A DNA stretch of 64,000 nucleotides from Mucilaginibacter dorajii (GCF_024808255.1 NZ_JANTYS010000003.1:62001-126000); one strand, 5' to 3'. Counted from the first letter of the stretch, positions 1 to 9,170 are shown. Program-made: numbers and translations. The notes: a model not told the origin generated them from the letters alone.

Positions 1-414
1 GCCACAGAAGAACAACCATTAACCTTTTTATTTGGTGCCGGCCAGATGCTGCCTAAATTTGAAGAAAATTTAAGCACCCTATCAACAGGCGATACTTACG
101 AGTTTCGTTTAACTGCTGGTGATGCTTATGGCGAATATGACGAGGAAGCAGTAGCCAACTTGCCTAAAGAAATGTTCCAGGGAACAGAGATTCCTGAAAT
201 CGGCAGTGTTTTGCCTTTACAGGATAACAATGGTAACCGTTTTCAGGCCCAGGTGGTATCAATTGCCGAAGACGCGGTAATCGTTGACCTTAACCACCCT
301 ATGGCCGGCCAGGAGCTGCACTTTAAAGGTAATATACTTAACGTACGCCCTGCTACCGAAGAAGAATTATCACATGGCCACGCACACGGCCCCGATGGTC
401 ATCACGCTCACTAA
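1..414 (+). CDS. FKBP-type peptidyl-prolyl isomerase, SlyD-like (5' end missing)
   Basis: Peptidyl-prolyl cis-trans isomerase and probable metal-binding chaperone of the SlyD branch of the FKBP family, acting in the cytoplasm. The reading frame is open from base 1 (it begins ATEEQPLTFLFGAGQ), so the N-terminus lies outside the window. The visible part has the FKBP segment PLTFLFGAGQMLPKFEE, an inserted flap-like domain, and the return strand HPMAGQELHFKGNILNVR. The tail is rich in histidine (HGHAHGPDGHHAH), which in SlyD binds nickel and other metals. The gene is convergent with the deacetylase downstream and shares a two-way terminator with it. The family assignment is firm; the metal-binding role is inferred from the tail. 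Confidence 0.9.
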   Translation, partial: ATEEQPLTFLFGAGQMLPKFEENLSTLSTGDTYEFRLTAGDAYGEYDEEAVANLPKEMFQGTEIPEIGSVLPLQDNNGNRFQAQVVSIAEDAVIVDLNHPMAGQELHFKGNILNVRPATEEELSHGHAHGPDGHHAH

Positions 415-454
415 GCCCCTTCTAAATCTCCCCCTGAAGAGGGAGACTTTTGAT

Positions 455-494
455 AATAGAAAAGCCCGTTATGTAGATAACGGGCTTTTCTATT
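455..494. terminator. bidirectional rho-independent terminator
   Basis: A perfect 18-base inverted repeat (AATAGAAAAGCCCGTTAT and its complement) around a 4-base loop, with A and T runs inside the stem so that it ends transcripts on both strands. It sits between two convergent genes. Around it (about 416-541) are C-rich and G-rich arms, AGCCCCTTCTAAATCTCCCC on the left and TTTAGGGGGTTAGGGGGCT on the right, that form a looser outer inverted repeat. Confidence 0.85.
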
Positions 495-542
495 ATGTTA
501 TATTTTTATCATTCCCCCTTTAGGGGGTTAGGGGGCTGCGCC

Positions 543-1418
543 TTAAAAGCTATGCCTTACGCTATTACTAAAAGTTTTGGTTGTCCAGTAACCGCTATCT
601 AATATACGGCGCACGGTCATCAGTGGATAATCAGGGTCGCGTTTATCGGCAAGCTGGAAAGCTATTTTGAAACCTCTTTTCTGGATTTCTGGTAATACTG
701 GTTTTTTCCATACGCCAAATGGGTAAGCAAAATATTCTATTTTTTTGCCGGTAATTTCTTCCAGTTTTTTGGTTGGCTTATCAATTTGGGTAACCCAGTC
801 GTCAACCGGTTTGTTGGTTATTTTACCATTTTTACCGATGATCTTCAGTACTCCATTATGCGTGTATTTATCAACGCGGTGGTGGTCCCAGGTATGGCTC
901 CCAATAATGTTCCCTTCGTCAGACAATGTTTTAACCATCTCGTTGGTCATGTAATGCGGGCGACCTAAGGATACCGTCATCACAAAATAAACGCCTTTAA
1001 AGCCGTATTTTTTAAGTGTAGGGTTGGCAATGGTGAATTGATCAAGATCGGTATCATCAAATGTTAACATGATAGGCTTGCTTGGTAGCGGAGTACCTTT
1101 GGTAAGGTAGTTATAAAGCTGATCTGGTAATATGGTATGGTAACCGCTATCGGCTAACATTTTGATATGCTCTTTAAAAGCAGCAATTGGTATAATGTAA
1201 TCTTTGGCGCCTTTTGAGTCGGTTGGTTTCCAGTCGCGGATCTGGTGGTAACAAACAACGGGCACCTGCTTACGGCCCATAATAGCTGTATTATCAGCCG
1301 GTTTTGCGCTGGTAGTTGCCGCGGTGACGTTAGCTGGAGTTTTATCGGCCGGTTTAGATTGGCAAGACAGTGTACCCAATGTACATACAGTTAGCCATAC
1401 AAAAGCTTTTTTGATCAT
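543..1418 (-). CDS. polysaccharide deacetylase lipoprotein (NodB domain)
   Basis: Predicted carbohydrate esterase family 4 enzyme that removes acetyl groups from an N- or O-acetylated polysaccharide in the cell envelope. The start at 1418 gives a clean signal (MIKKAFVWLTVCTLGTLSC) with a lipobox cysteine; an upstream start at 1448 would add ten residues before it. The NodB domain shows IMLTFDDTD (catalytic aspartate and first metal ligand) and GSHTWDHHRVD (the H-x3-H metal ligands). The C-terminal motif YFAYPFGVW matches the family's active-site groove. The substrate is not visible from the sequence; peptidoglycan or an exopolysaccharide are both possible. It is a single gene followed by the shared terminator. 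Confidence 0.85.
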   Translation of the reverse strand: MIKKAFVWLTVCTLGTLSCQSKPADKTPANVTAATTSAKPADNTAIMGRKQVPVVCYHQIRDWKPTDSKGAKDYIIPIAAFKEHIKMLADSGYHTILPDQLYNYLTKGTPLPSKPIMLTFDDTDLDQFTIANPTLKKYGFKGVYFVMTVSLGRPHYMTNEMVKTLSDEGNIIGSHTWDHHRVDKYTHNGVLKIIGKNGKITNKPVDDWVTQIDKPTKKLEEITGKKIEYFAYPFGVWKKPVLPEIQKRGFKIAFQLADKRDPDYPLMTVRRILDSGYWTTKTFSNSVRHSF

Positions 1419-1476
1419 AGTAGAATGATGATTTTTTAATTTATTCAATAACGGCGAAATTAAGATATTTATTTAG

Positions 1477-1737
1477 AAGAAGAGTCAAGAATTAAGAGTC
1501 AGGAATCAAGAGAGCTGCGGAATCTCCATTATGTCATTGCGAGGAACGAAGCAATCCCCGATTTACAGAGTCGCTGTGCAAATCCGCCCTGTAATTTGGG
1601 GATTGCTTCGTCGTTCCTCCTCGCAATGACGTTTTTTTTGATGTCATTACTGTTTTTTCAGGGATCCCCCTAATGGTTCCCCGCAATGACATGACTTTGA
1701 GGTGCTCTTGTCTTGACTCTAACTTCTTGACTCTTCT
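1477..1737. repeat. nested palindromic intergenic element
   Basis: The whole spacer between two minus-strand genes is made of inverted repeats. The outer arms are AAGAGTCAAGAATTAAGAGT near 1480 and its imperfect complement at about 1703-1737, reaching the stop codon of the next gene. Inside is a second palindrome, arms 1533-1559 (core CATTGCGAGGAACGAAGCAA) and 1598-1630; the right arm carries two 3-base insertions that look like CGT and CTC duplications. A third, decayed arm (GGTTCCCCGCAATGACAT) lies near 1674-1691. The inner core recurs at 7593-7668 and the outer type at about 10636-10755. Confidence 0.8.
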
Positions 1738-2969
1738 TAAAGCACTATTCGCTTGCCTTCTTTGATCGATCTTTTGGCGGCATCCAGTATCATCATTACT
1801 ACCATGTTGTTTTTTAGCGATGAACGGTCATTGCGTACCTGTAGTGGATTTTTAAGGGCGTAAGTAAAATAGGGTACGGGCGCATCTGCCGGGCTTGCTA
1901 AAGGGGCAGCTTTAAAGCTACGTACGGTGTTATCGATCCTAACCTCAAGACTATCTTTATCAAACGTGTGTATGTAGCCTTTCGCGCCAAAAATCTCCAT
2001 GTCTTTAATACCGAAAGGCCAGTTCCATGATGCTTCTATCATGCCGGTGGCTTCGGGGTATTCAACTATAATGGTGGCATCGTCTTCTACCTTAGGGTAT
2101 ACGCCTGGTTTGTAATGGCGGGCAATGGCGGTTACCGCGATAGGTTTTTGGCCCTTCATCATCCAGGTCATCATATCGGCACCGTAACAGCCGAAGTCAT
2201 TTAAGGCACCTGCTCCATTCAATACCGGGTCGGTAAGCCAGGCTAAAAAGTCCTCGCTGCAACCAATTTCCTTTGGTCCCTGGTGCCCATCGTGGAATAC
2301 CATTTTACGGATCACACCAACGCTGTCTGTTTTTATCGTATTATAAGCGCTTTGTACCGATGGGTACCAGGTTGTTTCGTAGTTTGTAAGCAGGTTAATG
2401 TAATATTTAAAAGCTAAAAATTCCATACGCTTAGCCTGTTCAAGGGTAGCAGCCAAAGGTTTTTCAACCATTACTGATATGCCCATGGGGGCGCAGGTTT
2501 CCACAATATCAATATGTTTGCCAACAGCATTATAACCTAATACAATAACCGGCTTGCGTTTTTGGCACATGGTTTTCAGATCCTCAAAAAACAGGGAATC
2601 GGGTACGCCATACATTTTGCCATATTTTTCCCAAAGCTTTTTATCCGGTTCGGCAATGCCAACAATGTTTACGTTACCGTTGCGATATTCGTTTAGTATC
2701 AGGTGGATATGATCGTGGTTTAAGCCCGCTATGCCCACTTTTGGCCCTGTGGCTACCTTTTTTACCACTACGGTGTCTTTTTTTTTAAGCGTTGTGTCTT
2801 TTTTAAACTTTGCGGCCGTATCTGGCGGCAAAGCCTCGGGCTTGGTAGGTGCCAAAGGTTTTGAAGGGGTAGGGATTGTTGTTTGTGCTTTTGTAATAGC
2901 AACACAGCATATATTAAATGCCGCTACAGCTAAAAACAATTTAAAGCCTTTACTTAGTTTGGTTTTCAT
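1737..2969 (-). CDS. exported Gfo/Idh/MocA-family oxidoreductase
   Basis: Predicted NAD(P)-dependent oxidoreductase acting on a sugar or sugar-like substrate. The protein has 410 residues: an N-terminal signal or anchor (about 1-29), a proline- and lysine-rich linker to about residue 75, a Rossmann domain starting VGIAGLNHDHI and continuing to the EKPLAAT motif (the conserved catalytic-lysine region of this family), then the C-terminal alpha/beta domain. The glycine-rich loop is degenerate (GLNHDH rather than GxGxxG), which is common in secreted Bacteroidota members. The signal and linker imply a periplasmic location, as in GH109-like relatives, but substrate and activity are unknown. It stands alone between ruvB and the repeat-filled spacer. 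Confidence 0.8.
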   Translation of the reverse strand: MKTKLSKGFKLFLAVAAFNICCVAITKAQTTIPTPSKPLAPTKPEALPPDTAAKFKKDTTLKKKDTVVVKKVATGPKVGIAGLNHDHIHLILNEYRNGNVNIVGIAEPDKKLWEKYGKMYGVPDSLFFEDLKTMCQKRKPVIVLGYNAVGKHIDIVETCAPMGISVMVEKPLAATLEQAKRMEFLAFKYYINLLTNYETTWYPSVQSAYNTIKTDSVGVIRKMVFHDGHQGPKEIGCSEDFLAWLTDPVLNGAGALNDFGCYGADMMTWMMKGQKPIAVTAIARHYKPGVYPKVEDDATIIVEYPEATGMIEASWNWPFGIKDMEIFGAKGYIHTFDKDSLEVRIDNTVRSFKAAPLASPADAPVPYFTYALKNPLQVRNDRSSLKNNMVVMMILDAAKRSIKEGKRIVL

Positions 2970-3005
2970 GATTGATGTATCGTAATTGGTAGTCTATTGG
3001 TTCAC

Positions 3006-4028
3006 TTAAAATAACGATTGATTGCCGCCTAATTTTATTCTGCCAAGGTGTTTGTAGGCGCTCTCCGTAGCCTCGCGGCCGCGGGCTGTGCGCATTAAAA
3101 AACCTTCCTGTATCAAAAACGGTTCGTATACCTCTTCAATGGTTCCTTCATCCTCGCCAACGGCGGTGGCAATAGTTTTTAAGCCAACAGGTCCACCTTT
3201 AAACTTATCAATAATGGTAACCAAAATCTTGTTATCCATTTCATCCAACCCATGCTCGTCAACGTTGAGCGCGTTAAGCGCGTATTTGGCTATGGCGGTA
3301 TCAATATTACCATCGCCTTTGATCTGGGCAAAATCACGGGTGCGGCGTAACAGGGCATTGGCAATACGTGGCGTACCGCGGCTACGCCTTGCTATTTCAT
3401 AAGCGCCTTCATCGGTTACCGGTGTTTTTAATATCGATGACGAACGCAGTACAATAGTGGTTAGGAGCTTGGCATCATAATATTCCAAACGCGAGTTGAT
3501 GCCAAACCTGGCCCTTAACGGCGCTGTAAGCAAGCCTGAGCGGGTGGTAGCACCAACAAGTGTAAATGGGTTTAATGAGATCTGTACCGAGCGGGCATTG
3601 GGGCCGCTCTCCAGCATAATATCTATCTTGAAATCTTCCATGGCCGAGTACAGGTACTCTTCAACCAGCGGACTTAAACGATGTATTTCGTCAATAAAAA
3701 GGATATCTCCTGTTTCGAGGTTGGTAAGCAAACCTGCAAGGTCGCCGGGTTTATCCAGTACCGGGCCTGATGTTATTTTAATACCCACGCCCATCTCATT
3801 AGCAATAATGTGCGATAGCGTAGTTTTACCCAAACCCGGAGGGCCGTGCAAAAGCACATGGTCAAGCGCCTCGCCACGCTGGCGGGCCGCCTGTACAAAC
3901 ACTTTTAAATTGGCTAATATTTTATGCTGACCGGTAAAATCCTCAAACTGCTGCGGACGTAAAACTTTTTCAATATCACGTTCGGTATTGCTGAGGCGTT
4001 CCGGCGCGGGATCAAGGTGCTCATTCAT
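3006..4028 (-). CDS. ruvB: Holliday junction branch-migration helicase RuvB
   Basis: ATP-driven motor of the RuvAB complex, which moves Holliday junctions during recombination and repair in the cytoplasm. The 340 residues match the usual family length. Visible motifs are Walker A ([10 protein letters not shown]), Walker B ([11 protein letters not shown]), sensor 1 (LVGATTRSG), the arginine finger region (APLRARFG) and the C-terminal winged helix. The ATG at 4028 is preferred over a TTG two codons upstream because the family starts MNEHLD or similar. No ruvA or ruvC neighbour is present, which is normal in Bacteroidota. Confidence 0.97.
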   Translation of the reverse strand: MNEHLDPAPERLSNTERDIEKVLRPQQFEDFTGQHKILANLKVFVQAARQRGEALDHVLLHGPPGLGKTTLSHIIANEMGVGIKITSGPVLDKPGDLAGLLTNLETGDILFIDEIHRLSPLVEEYLYSAMEDFKIDIMLESGPNARSVQISLNPFTLVGATTRSGLLTAPLRARFGINSRLEYYDAKLLTTIVLRSSSILKTPVTDEGAYEIARRSRGTPRIANALLRRTRDFAQIKGDGNIDTAIAKYALNALNVDEHGLDEMDNKILVTIIDKFKGGPVGLKTIATAVGEDEGTIEEVYEPFLIQEGFLMRTARGREATESAYKHLGRIKLGGNQSLF

Positions 4029-4049
4029 TACCAACGAAATTAGCTTTTT

Positions 4050-4179
4050 ATTTCGGATTTCGGAATTGGGATTTCGGATGTGTTGAATTTTTTACGTTCA
4101 AAACGGACGTTAAAATAAGCTTCGACGCGCTATTCAAAATGAAAAATCCCAAATCGAACATCCGAAATCCGAAATCAAA
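4050..4179. repeat. intergenic inverted repeat, ATTTCGGATTTCGGA type
   Basis: The spacer between ruvB and the glycosyltransferase is bounded by inverted arms: ATTTCGGATTTCGGA at 4050-4064 and its complement at about 4160-4175, followed in each arm by GGGATTT-type sequence. The centre contains ACGTTCAAAACGGACGT. The arms reach almost to the glycosyltransferase stop codon, so the element may also act as a terminator. I recognise no transposase or known insertion sequence. Confidence 0.7.
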
Positions 4180-4911
4180 TTATCCTTCCGGATATTTCCT
4201 GAAAATGCTGTTGATCTTCATCTGGATCACCCCAAAAAATGCTTCCTTGAAAATTCCGCCCGACATTTTAGATGTGCCCATGATGCGGTTGATAAATATG
4301 ATGGGCACTTCTACCAGCGTAAAACCATGTTTAATGGTGGTGTACTTCATTTCAATTTGAAAGGCATAACCCACAAACTTTATTTTATCAAGCTGTATGG
4401 TTTCCAGTACCTTGCGTTTGTAGCACATGAAGCCGGCTGTTGAATCGGCGACATCTATCCCGGTAATAAACCTAACGTATACTGATGCAAAGTAACTCAT
4501 CAGTACCCTGCTCATGGGCCAGTTTACCACATTTACGCCGGTGCTATAGCGTGATCCTATTGCCGCATCGGCTCCATCAATACAGGCTTGTCTTAGCTTA
4601 AGCAGGTCATCTGGATTATGTGAAAAATCGGCATCCATTTCAAAAATATAGTCGTAATGATGCTCAATGGCCCATTTAAAACCATGAATGTAAGCAGTAC
4701 CCAAGCCTTGTTTCCCGGCGCGCTCCACTAAAAAAAGCTGCTCGGGATATACATTCATCAGCCCTTTGATAATTTTGGCTGTACCATCCGGCGATCCGTC
4801 ATCAATGATGAGGATGTGAAAGTCATGAGGGAGGGAAAACACCTTGCGAATCATCTTTTCGATGTTTTCCTTCTCGTTATAGGTTGGTATAATAACTATG
4901 CTGTCTGGCAC
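4180..4911 (-). CDS. polyprenol-phosphate mannose synthase-like glycosyltransferase (GT2)
   Basis: Family 2 glycosyltransferase of the Dpm1 type, expected to move a sugar (mannose or glucose) from a nucleotide donor to a polyprenyl phosphate on the cytoplasmic face of the membrane. The 243 residues carry IIPTYNEKENIEKMI at the N-terminus, the nucleotide-binding IIDDGSPDGTA, and the metal-binding EMDADFSHNPDDL. There is no C-terminal membrane domain, so this is the short soluble form. The C-terminal part (DSTAGFMCYKRKVL) matches the acceptor region of Dpm1 enzymes. It sits 49 bases from the peptide transporter on the same strand, so the two may be co-transcribed, but no functional link is evident. 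Confidence 0.88.
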   Translation of the reverse strand: MPDSIVIIPTYNEKENIEKMIRKVFSLPHDFHILIIDDGSPDGTAKIIKGLMNVYPEQLFLVERAGKQGLGTAYIHGFKWAIEHHYDYIFEMDADFSHNPDDLLKLRQACIDGADAAIGSRYSTGVNVVNWPMSRVLMSYFASVYVRFITGIDVADSTAGFMCYKRKVLETIQLDKIKFVGYAFQIEMKYTTIKHGFTLVEVPIIFINRIMGTSKMSGGIFKEAFFGVIQMKINSIFRKYPEG

Positions 4912-4960
4912 TTAGTAATTCTTGTGTGTGATGAAATAAAACACAAAACAACAACTTTTA

Positions 4961-6460
4961 TTATACAATTGGGTTATCCGGATGAATTTCGTTGGTATGA
5001 TCGCCGCGAATATCCAAACCTTCGGCCAAAACATCTGATGCCAGGTACGCCTTTTCCTGTATAAAAGGGCTTATCAGAACAAATATCAAAACAAAACCAA
5101 AACAAATACCAACAAACAACCAAAAGAATGATGCACCTGTAAACCGTGCAAAAAAGCCATTGCTGGCAATGCTGCTGTTTACAATGGTGTTAAAGAATGA
5201 ACCGACAGAATAGGTGAAATACCAGATAGCGGTCATGGTACTTTTCATGGAAGGCGGCGACTGGGTATAAGCGTATTCCAGGCCGGTGATAGAAACCAAT
5301 ACCTCACCCGCAGATAGCACCGCGAAAGCAAGAATTTGCCACCATACGGATGGATGCGAGCCATGATCAATCTTAACCTGCAATAATGCGATGATTACAA
5401 AACTAAAACCGGTAATAAAAAGGCCTGCCCCAATTTTGCGTAGGGAAGTTAGTTTGATACCCATTTTGGTAAGCAAGGGATATAAACCATAATTGAAAAT
5501 AGGGATAAACGCCAAAAGGAAAAACGCGTTAACAGTTTGAATTTGCGATGGCAGGATCTTCCAGCCCATAATGCCCATATCTAAGTTTAATTGGGTTGAT
5601 TGCAATACCCACTCGGCGCTGTTCATATCCCATAACGACCAAAACACTGGTATAAATGCAAATACTGCCATAACGCGCCAAACAGCTTTTATACCATCAA
5701 CTTTTTCATATCCGTATTTCGCCTCGGCACAATCCCATGCTGTTTTGCCAGCCGGCCTGGTGCCCAATTTGTATTTAAGTGCATATAAACTTACCGAAAC
5801 GAAGTTGGCTTTATTGATACCTTTTGCAGGTAACCTTACATAGCTTTTTCTGCCCGAAAAGAAGATCAATGTAGCAAGCGCCATTAAAATTCCTGGTACG
5901 CCAAATGCCCATGCACCGCCAAACTTGTCATAAATGTAAGGGATAAGTGCCAAACTTACCATCGAGCCAGCGTTGATGCTGAAGTAAAACCAGCTATAAA
6001 TACTGCTCATTAAGTGTTGGTTGCTATGATCAAACTGGTCGCCCACGTTGGCAGATACGCATGATTTTATAGCGCCTGCAGAAAATGCTATAATAATTAA
6101 GCCGGTTTGAAAGCCGGCCAGGTTAGTATCAAACATCGATAACAAAAAGTGCCCGATGGTATAAATAAGTGAGCCAATTAAAATTACGCGGTATTTACCA
6201 AAAAACCAATCGGCCAGGATAGCACCAAGCAGGGGAGTAGCGTAAACCAATGTAGAAAACATGTGGTTAATGCTATTGGAATGGGCGTTGGCTACAACAG
6301 AAGATTCGTGATTAAAGAATTGATGTACTAAAAAAACAGCGAGTATACTCCGCATCCCATAAAAACTAAACCGCTCGGCAAACTCGTTGCCTATGATGAA
6401 TGGTACTGCTCTTGGAATTTTTCCTATAGATCGTGACTGTGCTGCTGTTTTTTCCTGCAT
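4961..6460 (-). CDS. POT/PTR2 family proton-coupled peptide transporter
   Basis: Inner-membrane proton:oligopeptide symporter of the POT branch of the major facilitator superfamily, importing di- and tripeptides. The protein has 499 residues with about twelve or more hydrophobic helices. The family signature is near the N-terminus (EFAERFSFYGMRSIL, the ExxERFxYYG motif), and the second PTR2 signature region follows (FYFSINAGSMVSLALIPYI). The C-terminal helices include ISITGLEYAYTQSPPSMKS, typical of the family. The start gives a short polar N-terminus before the first helix, as expected. Peptide specificity cannot be read from the sequence. Confidence 0.9.
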   Translation of the reverse strand: MQEKTAAQSRSIGKIPRAVPFIIGNEFAERFSFYGMRSILAVFLVHQFFNHESSVVANAHSNSINHMFSTLVYATPLLGAILADWFFGKYRVILIGSLIYTIGHFLLSMFDTNLAGFQTGLIIIAFSAGAIKSCVSANVGDQFDHSNQHLMSSIYSWFYFSINAGSMVSLALIPYIYDKFGGAWAFGVPGILMALATLIFFSGRKSYVRLPAKGINKANFVSVSLYALKYKLGTRPAGKTAWDCAEAKYGYEKVDGIKAVWRVMAVFAFIPVFWSLWDMNSAEWVLQSTQLNLDMGIMGWKILPSQIQTVNAFFLLAFIPIFNYGLYPLLTKMGIKLTSLRKIGAGLFITGFSFVIIALLQVKIDHGSHPSVWWQILAFAVLSAGEVLVSITGLEYAYTQSPPSMKSTMTAIWYFTYSVGSFFNTIVNSSIASNGFFARFTGASFFWLFVGICFGFVLIFVLISPFIQEKAYLASDVLAEGLDIRGDHTNEIHPDNPIV

Positions 6461-6588
6461 AGTTTATTTAATTAAAGTTTTGCTAAAGTAACACAAATCT
6501 TTCAAATCGAAATTTAATACCGAAAGTGTTACAGTAGGTGTTGGAATTGTTTTGATTATTAACGGCTAACAGTTGTTTAATTCTAAAA

Positions 6589-7539
6589 TTAATGTGATGT
6601 TGGAACAAGCATTTTGTCCTTTAATGCTTGTTTCTTGGGGTCAACGTAGTCGTTATCAGTAGCTGTGTTACTGTTATCGGGTACGTTGCGCATATCAAGT
6701 TGCTCTACATATACCCAGCGGCCATTCTTTAATTTGTAGCCATCATAAGTAAGGTCCGGGCCAAAGGATTCGGGTTTGTCTTTTAGTTTGGCATCTGGTG
6801 GCGACAGGTGATCAAAAACAATCAGGTTTTGCTCTGGTACATATCTTAACAGCATAGATACCTGGCGGGCGTATTCAAATACCACCCTTTTACGGGTTTT
6901 GCCGTTGCCATCAAAAATAGCCATGCCAAACCGTGGTTCGCCATTATTGAATGATAATACATCAAGCACTTTTTTTGTCGATTTTACGGTGTTGCCCTTC
7001 CAGCCTATCAATACGTAATAGGTTTTGGCTGCATAAACCGGTATGATTTTATAGTACTGTGCACCAAGCCATTTGCGGTTGTCGGTTACAGAGTCCTCGG
7101 GGTTTTTGAGTAAAGGTGAGTAGTCTTCAAGTGGGTACATCTTTAAAAAGCCGCCGGTATTCATTTGTATGGTACCATAAAAACGATAGCTGCCATCCTG
7201 GTTCATGATTGGCCACGTGAGGATACGAAACCGGTTATCGGGTGAGTTAAGGATGCTGATGGTTTTGATAGAATCAAAGGGGAAAAGGAAAGAATTTGGC
7301 ACTTTAAGCGCGCTAACGATGGTTTTGATAAATTGGTAGTTGGCATTTTTTCGCTCCAGGTCGTTCTCGTTATTAATGAAAGTTTTACCCAGTGTTTTCA
7401 GGGTATCCTCATATAATTTAAGCTGTTTGATATGTGCGCTTTCGTCAGAATGCTGGGCATAGGTTTGTAAACAAAACAGGAGGGGGAGAAGGGATACAAA
7501 AAGTTTTTTTGTCACGATTCTTGTGTGATTATTTTTCAA
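6589..7539 (-). CDS. exported protein of unknown function
   Basis: I do not recognise a family. The protein has 316 residues with a signal peptide (KKLFVSLLPLLFCLQTYAQ) cleaved after about residue 29. The mature part alternates charged and aromatic beta-strand-like segments (YKIIPVYAAKTYYVLIGWKG, RMAIFDGNGKTRKRVVFEY-like stretches) and a conserved-looking WVYVEQLDMRNVPDNS near the C-terminus. It has no transmembrane helix or lipobox. This type of secreted protein is common in Sphingobacteriaceae. It is flanked by the peptide transporter and a palindromic repeat and is probably transcribed alone. Confidence 0.7.
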   Translation of the reverse strand: MKNNHTRIVTKKLFVSLLPLLFCLQTYAQHSDESAHIKQLKLYEDTLKTLGKTFINNENDLERKNANYQFIKTIVSALKVPNSFLFPFDSIKTISILNSPDNRFRILTWPIMNQDGSYRFYGTIQMNTGGFLKMYPLEDYSPLLKNPEDSVTDNRKWLGAQYYKIIPVYAAKTYYVLIGWKGNTVKSTKKVLDVLSFNNGEPRFGMAIFDGNGKTRKRVVFEYARQVSMLLRYVPEQNLIVFDHLSPPDAKLKDKPESFGPDLTYDGYKLKNGRWVYVEQLDMRNVPDNSNTATDNDYVDPKKQALKDKMLVPTSH

Positions 7540-7592
7540 TATACTATTTATTTGTCAAGCGAGTACCCATGTAAGGAATATAAGGTAGATGC

Positions 7593-7668
7593 CATTGCGA
7601 GGAACGAAGAAATCGCAAACATTACAGAGCGTATTTGCACACGTGCGATTTCTTCGTTCCTCGCAATG
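7593..7668. repeat. palindromic intergenic repeat, second copy
   Basis: Perfect 25-base inverted arms (7593-7617 and 7644-7668; core CATTGCGAGGAACGAAGAAA) around a 26-base centre. The core matches the inner palindrome at 1533-1630, and the centres share TTACAGAG and a later TGCA, so they are copies of one dispersed element. It fills the spacer between two minus-strand genes. Confidence 0.85.
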
Positions 7669-7691
7669 AACATGGTAGTTAATATGATCTA

Positions 7692-8870
7692 CTAACGTAA
7701 ATTTTCGATAACCATTGCACTGGCACCACCGCCACCGTTACAAATTCCGGCAGTACCAAATTTACCATTGTTTTGTTGCAGTACATTTATTAGAGTAACA
7801 ATGATACGTGCGCCTGATGCACCCAAAGGGTGACCTAAGGAAACTGCACCACCATTAACGTTAACTTTTGCCGGATCGAGCTTTAATAATTGATTATTGG
7901 CGATGGCCACTACAGAGAACGCTTCATTAATTTCAAAGTAATCAATTTTCTCTGCCGATAAACCTGCCCGGTGTAAAGCCAATGGGATGGCTTTTGATGG
8001 CGCGGTAGTAAACCATTCTGGCGCTTGTTGTGCATCAGCATAAGATATAATACGGGCAAGTGGCTTAATACCCAGTTCATCTGCTTTTTCGCGGCTCATA
8101 AGCACTAAGGCTGCAGCACCATCATTTAAGGTCGATGCGTTGGCCGCGGTTACAGTGCCATCTTTTTTAAATACAGGTTTTAATGACGGGATCTTTTCGA
8201 ATTTAACAGCTTTGGGTTCCTCATCATCAGTAAATAAGGTTACGTCGCCTTTTTTATCTTTTAGTTCGATGGGGGTGATCTCGTCTTTGAACTTACCTTC
8301 GGCCTGGGCCTTTTGCGCTCGGTTGTATGATTCAATGGCAAAGGCATCCTGCTCTTCGCGGCTGATATTGCAATCAACCGCGCAAAGTTCGGCAGCAGAT
8401 CCCATGTGGTAGTCGTTATACACATCCCACAGACCGTCTTTCACCAATCCGTCGGTAATTTGGCCATTGCCTAAGCGATAGCCATTGCGGGCTTTATCTA
8501 AGTAATAGGGTACATTGCTCATGCTTTCCATACCCCCGGCTACTACAATTTCGTTTTGGCCAAGCGCTATGCTTTGGGCAGCCAGCATAATGGCTTTCAT
8601 ACCCGACGCGCAAACCTTGTTAACGGTAGTCGCAGGTAAATAAGGTAAACCCGCAAATATAGCCGCCTGTGTGGCCGGTGCCTGCCCCAAACTGGCCGAC
8701 ATTACGTTGCCCATATAAACTTCCTGGATCTGATCTGGCCGTAAGCCAGCCTTTTCAACTGCCGATTTGATAACCTGCGCGCCAAGTTGTGTGGCGCTTA
8801 TGTTGGCTAAGCTGCCCCCAAAACTGCCTATAGGCGTGCGGGTAGCGGCTATTATTACTACTTCTCTCAT
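7692..8870 (-). CDS. acetyl-CoA C-acetyltransferase (thiolase)
   Basis: Thiolase that condenses two acetyl-CoA or cleaves acetoacetyl-CoA / 3-ketoacyl-CoA in the cytoplasm. The start at 8870 (MREVVIIAATRTPIGSF) matches the family N-terminus; a longer form from 8897 would add nine residues. The 392 residues have the usual thiolase length. The active sites are all visible: the nucleophilic cysteine in VNKVCASGMKA, the NEAF motif, the histidine in GGAVSLGHPLGASG, and the second cysteine in GICNGGGGASA. Biosynthetic and degradative types cannot be separated with confidence; the length and motifs favour the acetoacetyl-CoA type. No beta-oxidation partner is adjacent. Confidence 0.93.
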   Translation of the reverse strand: MREVVIIAATRTPIGSFGGSLANISATQLGAQVIKSAVEKAGLRPDQIQEVYMGNVMSASLGQAPATQAAIFAGLPYLPATTVNKVCASGMKAIMLAAQSIALGQNEIVVAGGMESMSNVPYYLDKARNGYRLGNGQITDGLVKDGLWDVYNDYHMGSAAELCAVDCNISREEQDAFAIESYNRAQKAQAEGKFKDEITPIELKDKKGDVTLFTDDEEPKAVKFEKIPSLKPVFKKDGTVTAANASTLNDGAAALVLMSREKADELGIKPLARIISYADAQQAPEWFTTAPSKAIPLALHRAGLSAEKIDYFEINEAFSVVAIANNQLLKLDPAKVNVNGGAVSLGHPLGASGARIIVTLINVLQQNNGKFGTAGICNGGGGASAMVIENLR

Positions 8871-8913
8871 GTGTCCCTCATTAAATTGGTAGGGCAAATT
8901 TAGTTATTTATTA

Positions 8914-9002
8914 GTTCATGGTTGATAGTTCATAGTCGGAGCAGGTATTTAAATGAAACCAAATTTCCTGCCATGAACCATGAGCTATGAACTATCAACC
9001 AT
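8914..9002. repeat. intergenic palindrome, GGTTGATAGTTCATAG type
   Basis: Perfect 16-base arms, GGTTGATAGTTCATAG at 8920-8935 and its complement at 8985-9000, enclose an inner imperfect inverted repeat (GCAGGTATTT with AAATTTCCTGC). It lies between the thiolase start and the end of the ribbon-helix-helix gene, on the thiolase upstream side, so the thiolase promoter is either within or squeezed beside it. Confidence 0.75.
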
Positions 9003-9010
9003 TTACAAAA

Positions 9011-9169
9011 TTATTTCTTCTTCGCACCTTTTTTTCGCGCAAGCAAAGCCTGTTGCATCAGGTATTCTATTTGCCCGTTGGTGCTTCTGAATTCTTCGGC
9101 AGCCCAGGCTTCCAACTCCTTTAATACATCCGGATTGATGCGTAATACAAATGCTTTTTTCTCAGCCAT
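9011..9169 (-). CDS. small Arc-type ribbon-helix-helix protein
   Basis: A 52-residue protein beginning MAEKKAFVLRINPDVLKELE and ending in a lysine-rich tail. The pattern of a short beta strand (AFVLRINP), a helix (DVLKELEAWAAEEF) and a second helix starting STNGQIEYLMQQAL fits the Arc/MetJ ribbon-helix-helix fold, which dimerises and binds DNA through the strand. It starts one base after the stop of the preceding gene, so it is the third gene of the SPFH operon and probably co-translated. Its target is unknown; it may regulate its own operon. Confidence 0.8.
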   Translation of the reverse strand: MAEKKAFVLRINPDVLKELEAWAAEEFRSTNGQIEYLMQQALLARKKGAKKK

Positions 9170-9170
9170 A

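Noticed and set aside
284..523. 79-codon frame overlapping the end of the FKBP gene
   Set aside because: Out of frame with the FKBP gene and running through the terminator hairpin.
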